A DNA stretch of 64,000 nucleotides from Liolophura sinensis. Its lineage: Eukaryota; Mollusca; Polyplacophora; Chitonida; Chitonidae. A program made the translations under genes and the position numbers. The stretch is from NCBI RefSeq assembly GCF_032854445.1, contig NC_088300.1:48725682-48789681 (forward strand). Reading direction: 5' to 3'. This document shows positions 1-27,978 of this stretch, in pieces. The notes beneath the pieces are model-generated. The model was not told where the DNA came from, searched no databases, and was given only the letters and a program-made list of their open reading frames with translations. How positions within the stretch are numbered: the first letter of the stretch is position 1; every line of letters starts with the position of its first letter.

Positions 1-386
1 GAAATAAATCCAGTATACTGCCAAGCTGATATTTGTACAACAGACCAAAGACAGGTGACATTGGAAGTTTTCCTTTTAATAAATAGACATTATGATCTTG
101 TGTTTGGAAAAAAACATACATTTTCTTAGATCACAAATATATGTATCAAAGCTGGAAGGATTCCCGTTGAGAACTTTCCTGGAAGTAGCTCAGTAAGGGC
201 GTCAAAGTAAGTAACTCCAAACCAAATGGGAATGACAGCCCTTTCAAAGGAGTTATGTAAGCTTATTTTATCATTGTAAAAGTTTACAGAGATATTCACC
301 CCCCACTCCTTCTCTGTGCAGGTATATTAAGGTTGGGAAAATCAAGTATTTATAAATGAACACATAATTTCTTAAAACTTTTCCAG

Positions 387-14926
<14,540 letters not shown>

Positions 14927-16500
14927 TGACCTAACGCACCTGTCTGATTGGCGCTGCATGGACAACTACATGCTGACCTGTAACACAGAGGCTGGCATGG
15001 GATCTGAGGATAATCTGACATTATAGTGACCTAACACACCTGTCTGATTGGGGCTGCATGGACAACTACATGCTGACCTGTAACACAGTCTGGCATGGGA
15101 TCTGAGGATAATCTGACATTATAGTGACCTAACACACCTGTCTGATTGGCACTGCATGGACAACTACATGCTGACCTGTAACACAGTCTGGCATGGGGTC
15201 TGAGGATAATCTGACATTATAGTGACCTAACACACCTGTCTGATTGGCGCTGCATGGACAACTACATGCTGACCTTTAACACAGAGGCTGGCATGGGATC
15301 TGAGGATAATCTGACATCATAGTTACCGAACACACCTGTCTGACTGTCGCTGCATGGACAACTACATGCTGACCTGTAACACAGTCTGGCATGGGATCTG
15401 AGGATAATCTGACATCATAGTGACCTAACACACCTGTCTGATTGGCGCTGCATGGACAACTACATGCTGACCTGTAACACAGAGGCTGGCATGGGATCTG
15501 AGGTTAATATGACATCAAAGTTACATAACACACTGCCTTTCTGTGGCAGGATAGAGATATAGTCAGAGAAGCTATTCTATGTCACTCAGTGGACATGGAC
15601 AACTACATGCTGCCAGTAATAAAGGCAGACATGGGACATTTAACTATTTTGCATATATGGCAATTTTAAATGCAATTTTAAATGCAATTTATGTGCGATT
15701 AATCAAAATAATTCTTGTTTCTGTAAGTTCATCCAGATATTACTGTGTAAGTCCTGCTTAAGACTTTTGTAGATATGTAAAATTTTCAAATGTAAATTGA
15801 ATTGCACTTAAATCAGCTATATTTGACTTCCATGAAAATCATGCAAATGCTGTGGGATTTTTGTGCAGTAGGGGTAACGGATTTTGGCAGGACTGGAATT
15901 TTTTTTTGATGCATCGTTTACTTTGTTGTCGCGTACGGATACAGAAGAATTGCAGATGATTTGTCTTTCAATATCAGTTCATAACTGGCTAGTAAACTCC
16001 TGTTGAATCTAGAGTAAAGTGACATGTCCTCCTGCAGTGTCTTCCTCTTTCTCGCAAAATTCTGTGGCACTTGCAAGATTTGTGTGGAAATTGAATACCG
16101 CGTCAGTGATATACTTTGGTGCTTTCAACTGTCATGATACTCAATTTGTTTATTGTTTGTACATGTATTTGCCTGTGTGGAGCACTTTTACTTTAAGGAA
16201 ACACGCTGTGTCATCCTCTGATGGAATGGGAGCTAATTATTTACATGTCCACAAACAGTCAAGCCTCTCTCAGGAAACCACATTCCCACCTGTGTGGAAG
16301 TTCATACTTTGAATTTTTTTTTTTTTTTTTTTTGGTGGTTGCAATGATTTCTCCCCTTCCATTAGTTTGACAGAAGAATAGCTTTTTTAGTGTAATTCAG
16401 TTGTCATGTAAATTGTACATGTACATAAATGAAGTTGAACATATGGATATGTAAATAAATGAATTATCATTTCAAAACCATTTTTACAGATTTTGTATTA
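14927..16500 (+). other. HERC1 3'UTR, probable
   Basis: This follows the HERC1 stop and begins with the exon-derived array. The rest has no coding signal. It contains a T run at 16314-16334 and AATAAA at 16454-16459, which I take as the likely polyadenylation signal; another AATAAA lies near 15619. The true end is not shown by sequence alone. Confidence 0.45.
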
Positions 16501-16834
16501 CATTTCTGTTTTTGTCCATAGTATTTAAAGTTGTTCATCTTGACACTTAAAGAATACGTGGAAAGATAACATAAAACAAAGACTATGGTTTTAAGCACAA
16601 ATGAAGAAAGATAAGAGATACTTTTTCTTTGGAGGTATATTTAATATTTTTTAATGACCCTTTTATTTTCTGCATATCTTCTGTGAATGGTCAGGAGTAT
16701 TTGGAATACTGCTCATGTAATTGTGCACTACATGTGTGCAAAACCTAAGCTCAGTACATGCAGTACTTTTTCAGATACCACTCCCAACATTTTGTTAACA
16801 TTGATTCTAATACACTAGAAAATGTGTCATGAAA

Positions 16835-17200
16835 ACGCTTCGGTGGCCTAATGGTTAGAGCATCCGTATCAAAGTTGGGAGACCTCGGGATCAAACCCGA
16901 GACGGGTCATACCAAAGACTAAAAATGGTACTTGCTGCTGCTGCCTCGCTTGGGGCTCAGAACTGAGAGGTTAGAACAAGGAAATATGACTGGTTGGCCC
17001 GGTGTCAACATAATGTGACTGGGTGGGGTGTCAAGTCTGGTGTCTGGCATGATAATTCAGTGGTGACAACACTTTGGAGGCATGGGTTTGCCTGCCACAA
17101 GAAGGGACAAGAAGTGAACACACACCTAATGACTTATCATCATATGACTGATAAAGTGTACGACATTAAACCCCACATAAACACATATAATCATGAAGTT
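16835..17200 (+). mobile_element. tRNA-derived SINE, family B, near full length
   Basis: The head has Pol III boxes: A-box-like 'tggcctaatggttagag' and B-box-like 'gggatcaaaccc', giving a tRNA-like start at 16835. The tail has 'catatgactgataaagtg' followed by 'gtacgacattaaacccc', shared with the copies at 49.4 and 63.0 kb. It is not an intact tRNA gene: the 3' half of the cloverleaf runs straight into SINE body. Confidence 0.85.
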
Positions 17201-19465
17201 TGCAATTTCCGGCATTTAATACGCACACAGCGAATTGATGGAATATCCCCCTCGTGTAATTGTGCTTTAGATGTGTGCCAAACCGGAGCTCAATTCATGC
17301 AAGATACCACCCCTAACATTGTTTTCCCTGCTGTTGGATGCCAACGCTCGGGTATGACATAAGCTCACTGCACAAAGTAAGCTACAACATACAGGTGAGC
17401 CAAAAACCAAGCGTTTCATATACCATTTGAAGCATTTTTGCGGTTTTGGTGTATGGGCGAAATCACGCTATAGAGGGAGATTTGCAGGTCGTTGCACAGA
17501 CTCATGCTCACATGTCAGTCTTATCATTTTGAACTAAATTCACATTGGGAAGCGGGAGTTTGCATTACATGAACCATATGCTGAAGTTTTCCTCTTAAGT
17601 GGCCCGTCTGTGTAAGTTAAAGCTATGTAAACCTTGGCAGTCACTGGCACCCTTGACAATTCAGCAAATTTTGAACATGTTAAATAAATCTTTGTGACAC
17701 CTCAAACTTCACAAGGACTTGTGTAGAGAAATAAATAGAATCCTGGGATGTTACAATAGTCTGCAATGTTGTAGCACCGGCATATTACCATACACTTTTG
17801 TTTGTCTATCTTAAGACCCGTCCTGCTTGTGCATGATCAAAGATTTACTTATTTGATTGGTGTTTTACTTTTAGGGTGGTAGCCAGCATTATGGTAGGAG
17901 GAAACCAGGCAAAGCCCAGGGGGACAGGCATGACCATCCGCAGGTTGCTGACAGACCTTCACACGAACAGCCAGAGGGTAAGCCAGCATGAGTTCGACTT
18001 GAACTCACTGCGACCACTTTTGTTCAAAACCCCTGGGTCATTACACAACCTCCGCCACAGGCATGATCAAACATAATAAGCTGTATCAAACTTGTTCATC
18101 AATCTATATTGCCTGGTAAAAGAGGATATGATATGATGGCAAAAGCAATTTCAAACAGGTCTTGTCTTATGAGGAAATGAACAGTTTGGTGTTTATATGG
18201 AAGTCTTTGACATCACACAACAAACAATGTAGCTGATGTTCTGAAACAGAAACAAGGCATTCACAAAAACAGGCAGCATGCTTGATTGAGTAGTTTGTAA
18301 AACAGCATAATGTTTGAAGTCACATAATGCATTCAAATATTGACCTGTAAACCAAAAAAAAGTAGAATGGCTGACACTGTCATATACAGATATTATCCTC
18401 TACTGCTAAGATCTTGCCATTAAATCAACAAAAAAGACCAAAATTATTATATTGTCACAACTATTGCCTATTTATTTATTGACTATATATCATATAGGAT
18501 TGCAGTACAGTGACTTCATATGTTGTGGACTTGTAGATCATTGTGCTGGTAAATGACAGTGGGGACACAGCTTTACCACAGAAGTCTTTCATGTGCATAT
18601 CACTAACCACATTTGGTAATCCATGTGCTATGGGAGGCAATTGCAACCTAGTGAATAGCTAAGTAAAATGTTGAGTCATGGGGTAATAGATTTTCTTGGC
18701 CTTTGATATGCAAATAGCTACCGATAACTGGGTATCTCTGTGCTAGTGGTGGTCACTGCAACCCTATGATTGGCCAAAAACTGTAACCAAACTGGACACT
18801 GACACCAACAGCATCTAATCCCCGGCTCACAATACCTCTTCTTAGGCAAGCTAAAAGGTAGGATATACCTGGGGTCTGTTTCTCAAAGCGGTTGAACATT
18901 ACGCTGACGACAAATACCATGGTGGCGTATGCCGCCATATACAAGGGACGGGGATTAGGCCAGTGTTATGTTACGACCTCCTACTCTTTGGGTGTTCAGA
19001 AATGGCATGTCACAATCCTTGTATGCAATTTACCATTCACACATGATGTCCTGGGACACGATCAGTCTGTATTAACAGATGTTAATGCATCATGTGCTTC
19101 CAAACTCATCACACAGCATGTGGTCAGCAGTGAAACATGGCAAATGAATGACTGGGGATAAATGTGCACTCAAATCACACAAACGTTGTTGTGAACCAAA
19201 GCACTGAGAGGAAATATTCATGAAAGGAAGATGTCACTGATGTATCGTTGTGACATTCAGGAGGCTGGGAACTCTTTTAAATATGAATACAATTTTGAGT
19301 GCTTCCTCACTGTACTGGTTACACATTAGGTTTACATGTATTAAAACTTGCTGGCTCCAACTGGCACTCTGGTTTTCATGGAGGAAATGGACACCATCTT
19401 TCATCCTCTTAGCCTAATGATTAAAAAAGGAACAATAATAAGCATTTCATGTCTAAAAAAACATG
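17201..19465. other. Convergent intergenic region, no gene seen
   Basis: Apart from the SINE at 17.84-18.06 kb, I see no coding exon, RNA gene or long repeat here. A fragment at about 18865-18885 ('cctggggtctgtttctcaaa') matches the terminus of the 996-bp inverted-repeat element at 24.1 kb, but its partner end was not found. Confidence 0.5.
17842..18060 (-). mobile_element. tRNA-derived SINE, family A, with target-site duplication
   Basis: It contains 'ttatttgattggtgtttta', 'agcattatggtaggagg', 'atccgcaggttgctgacag' and 'gagttcgacttgaactc'. The element is flanked by an 11-bp direct repeat, gcatgatcaaa, at 17831-17841 and 18061-18071. That is the expected mark of LINE-machinery insertion. The tRNA-like head, on the minus strand, is decayed. 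Confidence 0.88.
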
Positions 19466-19471
19466 TTTATT
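19466..19471 (-). terminator. Candidate SUCLG1 polyadenylation signal (AATAAA)
   Basis: The forward strand reads TTTATT, that is AATAAA on the SUCLG1 strand, about 260 bases past the stop codon. Confidence 0.4.
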
Positions 19472-19733
19472 CCCTGCTGAATTATATGTACACTGAAATG
19501 TGGATATAAATATTGAACAAAATTAAGTCACAAAACTTCCTGTTTAGTTAAAAGAAATGGACAAGTTTTCAAACATGTATCAGAACGGTTTCTGCCCATC
19601 CAACTACATAAGTTCATGTTTGAGCTTTCACAGCACTGTACTGCATCCAACAGAGCGTTGTCACCATCTGTCATCAACTGCCATATCTCTGTTGCCAACT
19701 GGTGTCACTATATGTGTGTCCTATTAATTCTTA

Positions 19734-22700
19734 CTATTTTCTGCGCTCCATGGCCTGAAATGGAATAGACAGATGCAAATTTCATGATACATATCGCAGT
19801 ATTACTCCTGGTGACAAATTTATCTGATTATTGTTTAACACACACTTAATTCTACAGTAACTGTAATTACAGTAATTGTCTTTGCTTCTTTGAAGAAGTT
19901 ATCCAGTAGGAGAAACTAGGGGCTTTCCGACGGAAAAACTGGTGCCTGTATTCTTTTGAGCTCTTCTGTTGTACACATAAGTGAGAAGGTCTTCCAGCAA
20001 CCTGCAGATGGTCGCAGGTTTACCCTGGGCTTCTCCCACCAATGTGTAAGAGAAATATTCATCAATAAAACATCTGTTGATTTAGTAAAAATAAAAATTT
20101 ATTCTTTCAAGCTGTATTGTGTGTACTGCCCTAGAAATACTCACCTTTTTCATGCTAGACCCCAGCTGGGCTGGAGACATTGTCACCTCCACATTTGCAT
20201 TCTTCAAGGCCTGTATCTTCTCTGTGGCTCCACCTTTCCCTCCAGCAATGATAGCACCAGCATGACCCATTCTCCTGCCAGGGGGCGCTGTCAAGCCAGC
20301 AATGAATGAAACTACGGGCTTGGCGTTGGGACCCTGTCCACAAATGAATTTATTAAATCTGGTTTACTATTTGGACATCTATAACATTTCATACCATCAC
20401 ATCCTAATGTCAGAAAAATATTCATTATTAAATCTTCTAGTCTATCCTTTATATCATATTTGACACACAAACATTTTCCTTCAAAACACATTAAAGCCGG
20501 GCATAGATCGACCCCACGTCTAGGAGTAACTGGAAGCAAAAGGGCTTAGGCTTGCGATCAAAGTTGATGGGAAGGTTTTATCAACTTTTTCGACATAACC
20601 ATTACATGTAGGTTGATTTTGTCGAGTTAGACCCAGCTGCTTACAATTGCAATCGACCTACACCCAGTTTAAGATCTCCATTACTGGACCATTGACTTCA
20701 GTTTTCCTCCTCACCGAATTATGCTCTAGTAAATAAGCTGCAGCGTTTTCCTCTGCCTGTCCACCGATCTCACCAATGAGAACAATGCCTGCAAAATAAA
20801 TGAAAAAGGGAGATAACCATCATCATTTCAGCTAATTCACAGAATCCTCTTCAACTCATGTCAGTAAATGTAATAAGTCTTAAAATAAGAATACAATAAG
20901 AATTTGAAAAAGCACTCTTAACTGACCTTTTTCAGATCAAGAAACATTTTGCTGTATTTTGTTTTTGTGTTTTTTTTTTTGACTGAATATTCACATACAA
21001 ATAAGATATACTCATGTAAAAGGCACAATAATATTCCTCATATCACTGCATTACCATAGCTGATTCTGACAAACTGCCAACTGGTAAATATCTACTTACC
21101 TTCAGTTTGTGGGTCAGACAAGAAGACTTCCAAGCAGTCAATAAAGTTTGTACCATTGAAAGGGTCACCCCCAATTCCCACACACAGGGACTGGCCTAGT
21201 CCCGCTATTGTTGTCTGGTGAACAGCCTCGTAGGTTAATGTGCCAGATCTAGATACAATTCCTGTGGACAGACAAACACTTCCACAACAACAGTACTAAA
21301 ACAAGTCCCAAACATAATACTGGAATACAGATCTAATAATACAAACAAAAAAAATCCTGCAGCCCACTAGATGTATTTACTTGTGTGATTGGTGTTTTAG
21401 CCGTACTGTACATATTTCAGGCCAGTCAATTCTGAAAATTCTGGATGCAGCAACCTGAAAAACCCACGTTGATGTTCATCCAGATCTGAGCAAATCAGTG
21501 CTGAATTAAACATGTGATCAGATTGATCAAGGGGTTATGGAAGGTGACTGAACTGATGGATCACAATAGATTCAGGTGATAAAACCATGGCATGAAATGC
21601 AGTACAGTTTATCTTTTAGATATTGCTTAGAATAGAAATATTTCAATTACATAATGACCATTACAAAATCTCAAACATTTAACCCATCTGAAGGATTAGC
21701 ACAAAGCACAAAACTGATTGTTTTCTTTTTCTGGTGAGGCTTAGCCTGGTCACCTTTTACCATTTCATTCTAAAATAGTGGTATTAGTACACATACTTAC
21801 CAATAATTCCCTTTTCGTGTATATGACCTGGCATAATTCCAATTTTACACTCTCCTGGCTGCAAAATAATTTCATTTAAGTTATGGACTGAATGACTTAA
21901 TGTTTATTTTAATAGCAACATCAAAAAATAAAATCTGAAGGGAAACAGATATCAGTTTTAAAGCCTTTCACAAGGTGGGAATAGAATCCTGTTGTAAATA
22001 AACCATACTGACTAGCTATACAACAGTAAGTATTTGTAATCAGTATCTATGTTCCTGGTGAAAAACTTTCAATTTTATGCTTTTTCATCAGCATTTGCCT
22101 GATCCTAAAAAAGGCATAAGACGTTTGGCATGCATATTTAACCACCTGACAACCTTTGTCCTGATGCTATTCTGTTCACTTCAGTATCTGGTAATAAGGT
22201 ATGTTTACATAAAATTACCCTAATAATTCCAGGACAGTTAGGTCCGATCAGTCTTGTCTTGTCCTGCCTGACCAGTCGGTGTTTGACCTTGACCATATCT
22301 TGTTGGGGAATCCCCTCTGTGATGCACACCACCAGTGGGATCTCAGCATCAATGGCTTCCAGTATGGCTGCCCCTGCTCCTGCTGGTGGGACGTATATCA
22401 CAGAGGCATCTGGCTGCACAGCATCAACTGCCTGCAAAGAGAAACATGGAAATAACAGTGTAACGAAATACAATCAAGAAGTTGTCTTCAGGAAGGAGTA
22501 GCCTATACTCCAGAACAGGGGCCACATCAGCACAATTTTGTAAATCAATTTTCTCTGTAACTTTTCACCTAAATGATAACATCAGAGCTCCATTCGGTTA
22601 AAAAAGGAACAAAAAATTCAACTACAGCGTTTTGTTTGATCTATTTTAGTTGTTTCACTAGAATACAGCCCACAATAATTATTTTAATACATTAATATAT

Positions 22701-25700
22701 ATATTTATCGAAAACCTATTACTGTACCACTGTATCAGAAAATATAGTTAACATACTTAAATCAATACAAAAAAATGTTAACAGTTCTTCCTTAGACTGA
22801 AATCCATGAAAAATTGCAACAGCAGTCCTACAGAAGCACCGCCAAACAGCACACATGCTGCACATTTAAATAATAACCATTTATAAAAATTAAAATCTTT
22901 GACATTTAGAAAAGAAAATTATCTATCAAAATACAAATAAAGTCATGATGGCAAAATAAATGTCTAAGATTTACATACCTCTTTGACAGAGCCGAAAACA
23001 GGTAAGCCTAGATGTTCCTTACCCCCCTTACCAGGGAGACCCCACCAACGAGATTAGAGCCATACTCAATAGCCTGCTGACTGTGAAAAGTGCCCTGCAA
23101 CAAACACCACATTATTATAACCACAGACAAGAATTTATAGCATACGACATAAATCTCCAAGACATGCTTGATAAAGGATTTCACACAACATACTTGTGTG
23201 AAAACATATCTCTTGTAGTCTGAGAATTCAGTCAGTGTAAATTCATAACTGATCTACTCTAAATCTTCGGCCTTTTCAAACACTAAAGCACTTTTTTCAG
23301 TGAAGTTCATGCATACAATTATTATGAAAATGTTGCCCTAAATGATTTGTTCATGTTATTAAAGATACACGCTTCATAAAACTGTGCAGATTATTTCTCT
23401 GCACCCCATAGGTCTCTCAGAATATTTCAAAATATTGATTGGAGAGATGGTTGAAAAGGTTGAAGAATTAGGGTATTACAAACCAAAATTATATCAATGC
23501 GAGAATGAATAGCCACACTAATATTCCCAGGTTCTCACTTTGTTTTTCACATCGGTTTTTTTATCGCTAAAACTACAGCAAATAAGTATTTATAATATTT
23601 GCGAGAACAACCATGATGCAAGTGACGAGGTATGGGATTTCTGGGGAGAGGAATTTTTTTTATGAATAGTATTACAGAGCCGAAATCAGGCATATTGCAG
23701 CATTCCCTTAGAATAAGCTTTGGTAATTCTACACCCTAACTTCTGTCTGCTGGGTGTAATGTAGAGCTAAATAATATTAATCAAGAAACAAAAATATCCT
23801 AAATATTTCACCTGACCTCAATGAAAATTCAAACTTCAACAAAAACATTCATCAAACTATGATGCTTAAGGATTATTATCTCAAAGACTATTGAATATAT
23901 TAGTTTTTCGAGGCCATATTCTGAAAGCCTTGGTAGGATAAGTTGCCAATTATGTATCCATTTGTATTGAAGAATATTTCACTTGTAACTTGTATTACAG
24001 TAACTTAATGGGTTCATGAAACCATCGAGGGCCTGAAGAAACCATCAGTCTCTGCCAGGTACAAACCTCCCCATATAAGGCCATGGCAGCACCAGCAGTC
24101 CTGGCCTGGGGGCTGTTTCTCAAAACCGAAGGTCGTAGGCTTCACCCCGTGTTAAGTCATAAAATCAATGTCACCATTTTCTCACATTAAATTTACGCAA
24201 ATTTTGCACCCGTGATGAAGTGTCGTGGGTCAGTCATAACAATGAAAAACCTGGAAATATGGCCAATATGGAAATATAATACCTACCTGTTAAAACATTT
24301 ATGCACTATTCAGTAACCAGCTACAGAAAATGGACCAGAGAAGCATTGACGCAGGTAACCACTTTTCGATGAAGCTTACGTTGTTGTTGCATGTACATTT
24401 CTTACCTCACTGAGTTCCAGTTCTGTTCAAAATTAGGTCAATGATAGGCCAATTAGATTTAAGACGTGCTTTTGGGAAGGAGACGTAGTAGAAAATAAAT
24501 ACTCTATACCCTATAGTGTAAATATCATATGCTGGCGTAAAGTTGAGACACTTTTACCAATTCGCACGTGCAAAATTTAATCCGGATCAAATCTGAGCCC
24601 ATTTAAATCGAAGCCAGTTGTAAAAATGTGTACGTTCACAATACAATGTGGCCAAGCTGGTTTTAAGCTAGTTCAGAGATTTGCCTGTTCACACGGTCAC
24701 ATTTAAGCCAATTTAATAATTGCAACATCATGCCCTGTTTATACGCAGCTTCACTGACCTGCATCTTGTGCAAGATGGTGTCTCACACCTTCGTGTTTCT
24801 CACAGCACCATTCAGTTGTTGTTGTATGATGTTATCGCCCCAAACAGCGATTAGTGCCAATGTTTCTTTGTCACCCCAATTTATCCCTCGACTGCCCATA
24901 TTTGAATGTGGAGCTTGTCAACAATTCAATGTCCGCATGAACGTCAAAAATGCATATAGTGGGCATTTAATCCACTTTAAATCGGATTAAATACCCTACT
25001 TTGCCTTTTACACTGGTGACATCAAACTCACTCAAACTTCGCAAGTTAAACCACCTTAAGTTTGCCAACGTGAACGGGGTATTTGAGAAACAGCCCCAGG
25101 TTTCCTAGTCTGTGACCACATCACAGGAAAAAGACCTGCCATGTGTAGGGAGTGACACCTGACACAAATGATCCAGGGAGTATCCCAAATGTTACGAGTA
25201 AAGACCAATCTTGACATCTGTTACAGTACCTGTTTTCCAGTAAATCCCTGGCAAATAACTTTAGTGCTTTTGTTGATGGAGAGATTTTTCCTGGTGGCCT
25301 CGTAAGAGGCTTGCCGGACACCCACAGGCAGACGAGCTAAAAGCAAACACAAAACAGGTTAGTGAGACAAAAACAGTTGAGCTATCCCAAACCTTTTGGA
25401 TCTGGAGCTCTTCATAAAAGGCCCGCAAATCGCTCATTGATCGGTAGATTTTAGGGGGCACTCCTGAGTCTTATACGCCTAAACATTAAAAGGGTAGTTC
25501 AAAGTCAGTTGGACCCACCACTTTCATTTCCAGCATGTGTCAGTAGGGATCTATATACATGTGTGACGTTTCACTGAAATAAACTCTGTTTAACAACCAA
25601 CTATGAATTCTGAAGTGACCAAGTAGACCAAAGGTCAGTCATGCTGACCATGTTCTCATCCAGCATAAAATATCTGCAAATTAGACCATGTGTCAAGTTT

Positions 25701-27978
25701 CACTGAATCCAGCTAACTACATGTGCTGTGAGAATGTTGGCAATAACGAAACAGCCAAATATGAAAACAGACCTGAATCTGTTAGCCAAACTGAGTTGAG
25801 CTGAAAGGGAACCTGATTCTATGGCCATAGTGAGTCCATTTACAAAGTGTTATAGAATGTGACCAATTATTTTAGGGATTTGATGGTAAGAAAAATACAC
25901 TGGAATGTATCTGAATAAAGGGGCGTAACCTAGTAAAATATCGTAATCAAAATTTATGAACCACCATAAAATCACACAAGATTTTCCAATAACATATTAC
26001 TTAAATGTGTGATAAACATATATGACATGATACATATATGTGTTTGCTATTAGCTAGAATGTCCACAGCATGATTACAACCGATATTTAAAAACATTTTT
26101 GTTCTGGAATATGCACTGTGTATCAGCCACAGGGTATAGAAACAGCTAGTAATGAGTTTCTATATTTAAGCACAACAACTTATCTGTACATTGCTCATGG
26201 TCAATTCATCATGCCTGATGGTCAAAATAATGCAATGCTAGTTTTAGGAGAGAATGTACATTTGTTACATGTGGATTGAGTAAAGACGAGGAAACAACCA
26301 AAGGCTCTTGATTTCTGGACATTCATTTATCCTTTGTTTTCCAAAATATCTACTCCATTACTCATGGGTACTTAGTCAGAAATAGTTTTCCTGAAGTATT
26401 ATCAATACTTCTGACATTGTGATACAAGCTTTTGAAAAGCCTTATTTAAAGGCAAGAAGCTGTGGCATAAATATAAGCCTGTGCAAATTCACAACAGGGT
26501 TATAACAAATGAATGTAAGGAGATACAATGATTGTAGCATACACAGACATGTAAAATGTCTTAAAGTACCTGGACAAAGTCACTGAAATCGTAAAAAAAA
26601 AAAAAAAATGAAAAAAAAAAAAAAAATCTGTCATTCATATGTAGTCTGCTTTGCGTTTTGGTCAACACCAAGTTATCTCCCCTGGAAAGTAGAGAGGCAG
26701 ATGTAACCAATCAGCTGATTTGGCATTGTAGGAATCTTGCAAGTTCACAAAGGTTCACAAAGATAAGGCCAGGGTCTCCCAAACTAATACAGGTTAAAGA
26801 TGTGATTTTACAGCAGCTGTTTAAGGTAACTCAAGACCCAAGATATGTGCATTCTGCATACCTCGAGCAACTTTTGACACTCCAGAACTTACCATTTATT
26901 GTGTTTATTTAACCTTGTACCTTCATATGCTGTGTTCTTCTGGTCTGCGGTTTTATTTACGCTAACAGGCTTTATTTGCGCAAACACTGAGGTTACTGTC
27001 ATGCATAATTCTCTACCACTATCTCTTCCCACATTATCTTTCACCTCGTCATCTGCTAGCCTCTGCTACAGGTGGGTGTAGTAACCAGATGTTCGCGATA
27101 TTGAGCTATACTATGTTATAACGATTCGTCACACGATATCAGAACATGGTGGACTGCGTACAAGAAAACATTATAAGTGATATTCGAGACCGAGGACATC
27201 CGGGCACTTCACTCGTACGAGGCAATGGCAACCCAATGATGACCTACAAAACCTAGTTATGGACTTATGAGGCTGTGAAGCAGAGTCTTGAATTAACTAC
27301 CACATTATTTAGACAATGTTTTCACTACTGTGTGTGAGCAAGTAGCATGTTGGCACAAATATAACTGCAAAATGCCTGGATGTCCACGGTATCGAATATA
27401 AATAATCTCTGGTGTTACTTTTTGGATATTGTAAGGACTAGGTTGCAGTATGTGGTAGACTGAAGACGGTCAGTGACCACCAAAAGCATCAACCTAGTCT
27501 TTACAGCTCTCCAATTTTTTTAAAACTTCTTGAAAGCCTTTGTGCACTCTTTTAAGTTAACCTTGTCAATAATTTAATCTGATAATCTGCTTTTTAATAA
27601 TGTCAGAATGATTTTCCGACTGTATAGTTTGAATTATTATTTAAACACTTCATAAAATAACAACCAACACTTTGGCAGTGTAGATTTTTCGCAGTAAAAG
27701 ATATGTCGAATTGTCGTTGGTTACCGTGAACATGCCATGTCACACTCACAGCATGGCCTTCTCAAGCGCTCTAGTCAAGGTGGAGAATCGCAACATAAGA
27801 AGAACGATCTTAAACAGTTTTAATTATGCACACATCACGTCTGAACACTCATTGCGTTGGGCTATCAGAGCTTTTAGGTGGGTGACATGATACACACGCT
27901 GATAAAATGAGATCATGCATTAAATTAACCAAACTTTTCACCTGCTAATCTTGAGAAAAGCCTGCAGGTCGACGCCAT
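19734..27978 (-). CDS. SUCLG1: Succinyl-CoA ligase [ADP/GDP-forming] subunit alpha, mitochondrial
   Basis: Exons in transcript order: 27942-27978, 25230-25336, 22979-23094, 22219-22431, 21801-21858, 21100-21261, 20715-20788, 20145-20333, 19734-19754. All have GT-AG edges and phases agree, except that exon 3 is one base short. The protein would be about 325 residues (human 346). The first ~20 residues ([12 protein letters not shown]) are Arg/Ser-rich without acids, as in a mitochondrial presequence. The CoA-binding Rossmann motif GFTGKQGTFHS follows. [20 protein letters not shown] and [10 protein letters not shown] lie mid-protein. GRRMGHAGA holds the histidine that is phosphorylated in catalysis. 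With a beta subunit it interconverts succinyl-CoA and succinate in the TCA cycle with nucleotide phosphorylation. The tail (MKKAMERRK) differs from the human tail. It is head-to-head with GOLGA7. Confidence 0.96.
19978..20055 (+). mobile_element. SINE family A fragment
   Basis: A short piece ('cagcaacctgcagatggtcg', then 'gggcttctcccacc') matches the middle of family A in reverse relative to the 36.9-kb copy. It lies in the last SUCLG1 intron. Confidence 0.6.
21371..21422 (-). mobile_element. SINE family A tail fragment
   Basis: 'gtgattggtgttttagccgt' matches the tail end of family A. The rest is absent or too decayed to see. It lies in a SUCLG1 intron. Confidence 0.5.
22979..23094 (-). other. 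SUCLG1: SUCLG1 exon 3 with an apparent 1-base deletion
   Basis: The exon is 116 bases, but the flanking phases (exon 2 ends at a codon, exon 4 starts one) require 117. The left part reads [20 protein letters not shown]. After TCC the frame shifts, and only the neighbouring frame continues as [19 protein letters not shown]. The break is at the G run at 23034-23036 (C run on the gene strand), next to another C/G run. A one-base sequence error in a homopolymer is the simplest reading; a real mutation is possible. Confidence 0.85.
23260..23470 (+). mobile_element. MITE, family C copy 2
   Basis: It runs from 'taaatcttcggccttttcaa' to 'ggttgaaaaggttgaagaat', which are inverted repeats of each other. 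The interior ('cacttttttcagtgaag', 'tctctgcaccccatag') matches the copies at 45.7 and 58.9 kb. It lies in SUCLG1 intron 2 and has no coding capacity. Confidence 0.85.
24105..25100. mobile_element. 996-bp non-autonomous DNA element with ~19-bp terminal inverted repeats
   Basis: The left end is 'cctgggggctgtttctcaaa' and the right end reads 'tttgagaaacagccccagg', an inverted match with one extra G. The interior has no transposase-like reading frame. A clear target-site duplication was not found. It sits wholly within SUCLG1 intron 2. A lone terminus of the same type is at about 18865. Confidence 0.65.
26593..26627 (+). repeat. Poly(A) tract
   Basis: Two A runs separated by a single 'tg' interruption lie in SUCLG1 intron 1. 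It may be the tail of an old retroposed copy, but nothing upstream was recognised. Confidence 0.7.

Noticed and set aside
16835-16910. Possible tRNA gene
   Set aside because: A- and B-box-like motifs are present, but the cloverleaf does not close and the sequence continues into SINE body; a second copy at 63.3 kb behaves the same way.
23020-23036. Alternative splice donor CTG|gtaagg inside SUCLG1 exon 3 as an explanation for the frame break
   Set aside because: It would remove conserved residues ([13 protein letters not shown]) that are clearly present downstream in the neighbouring frame; a one-base loss explains the data better.
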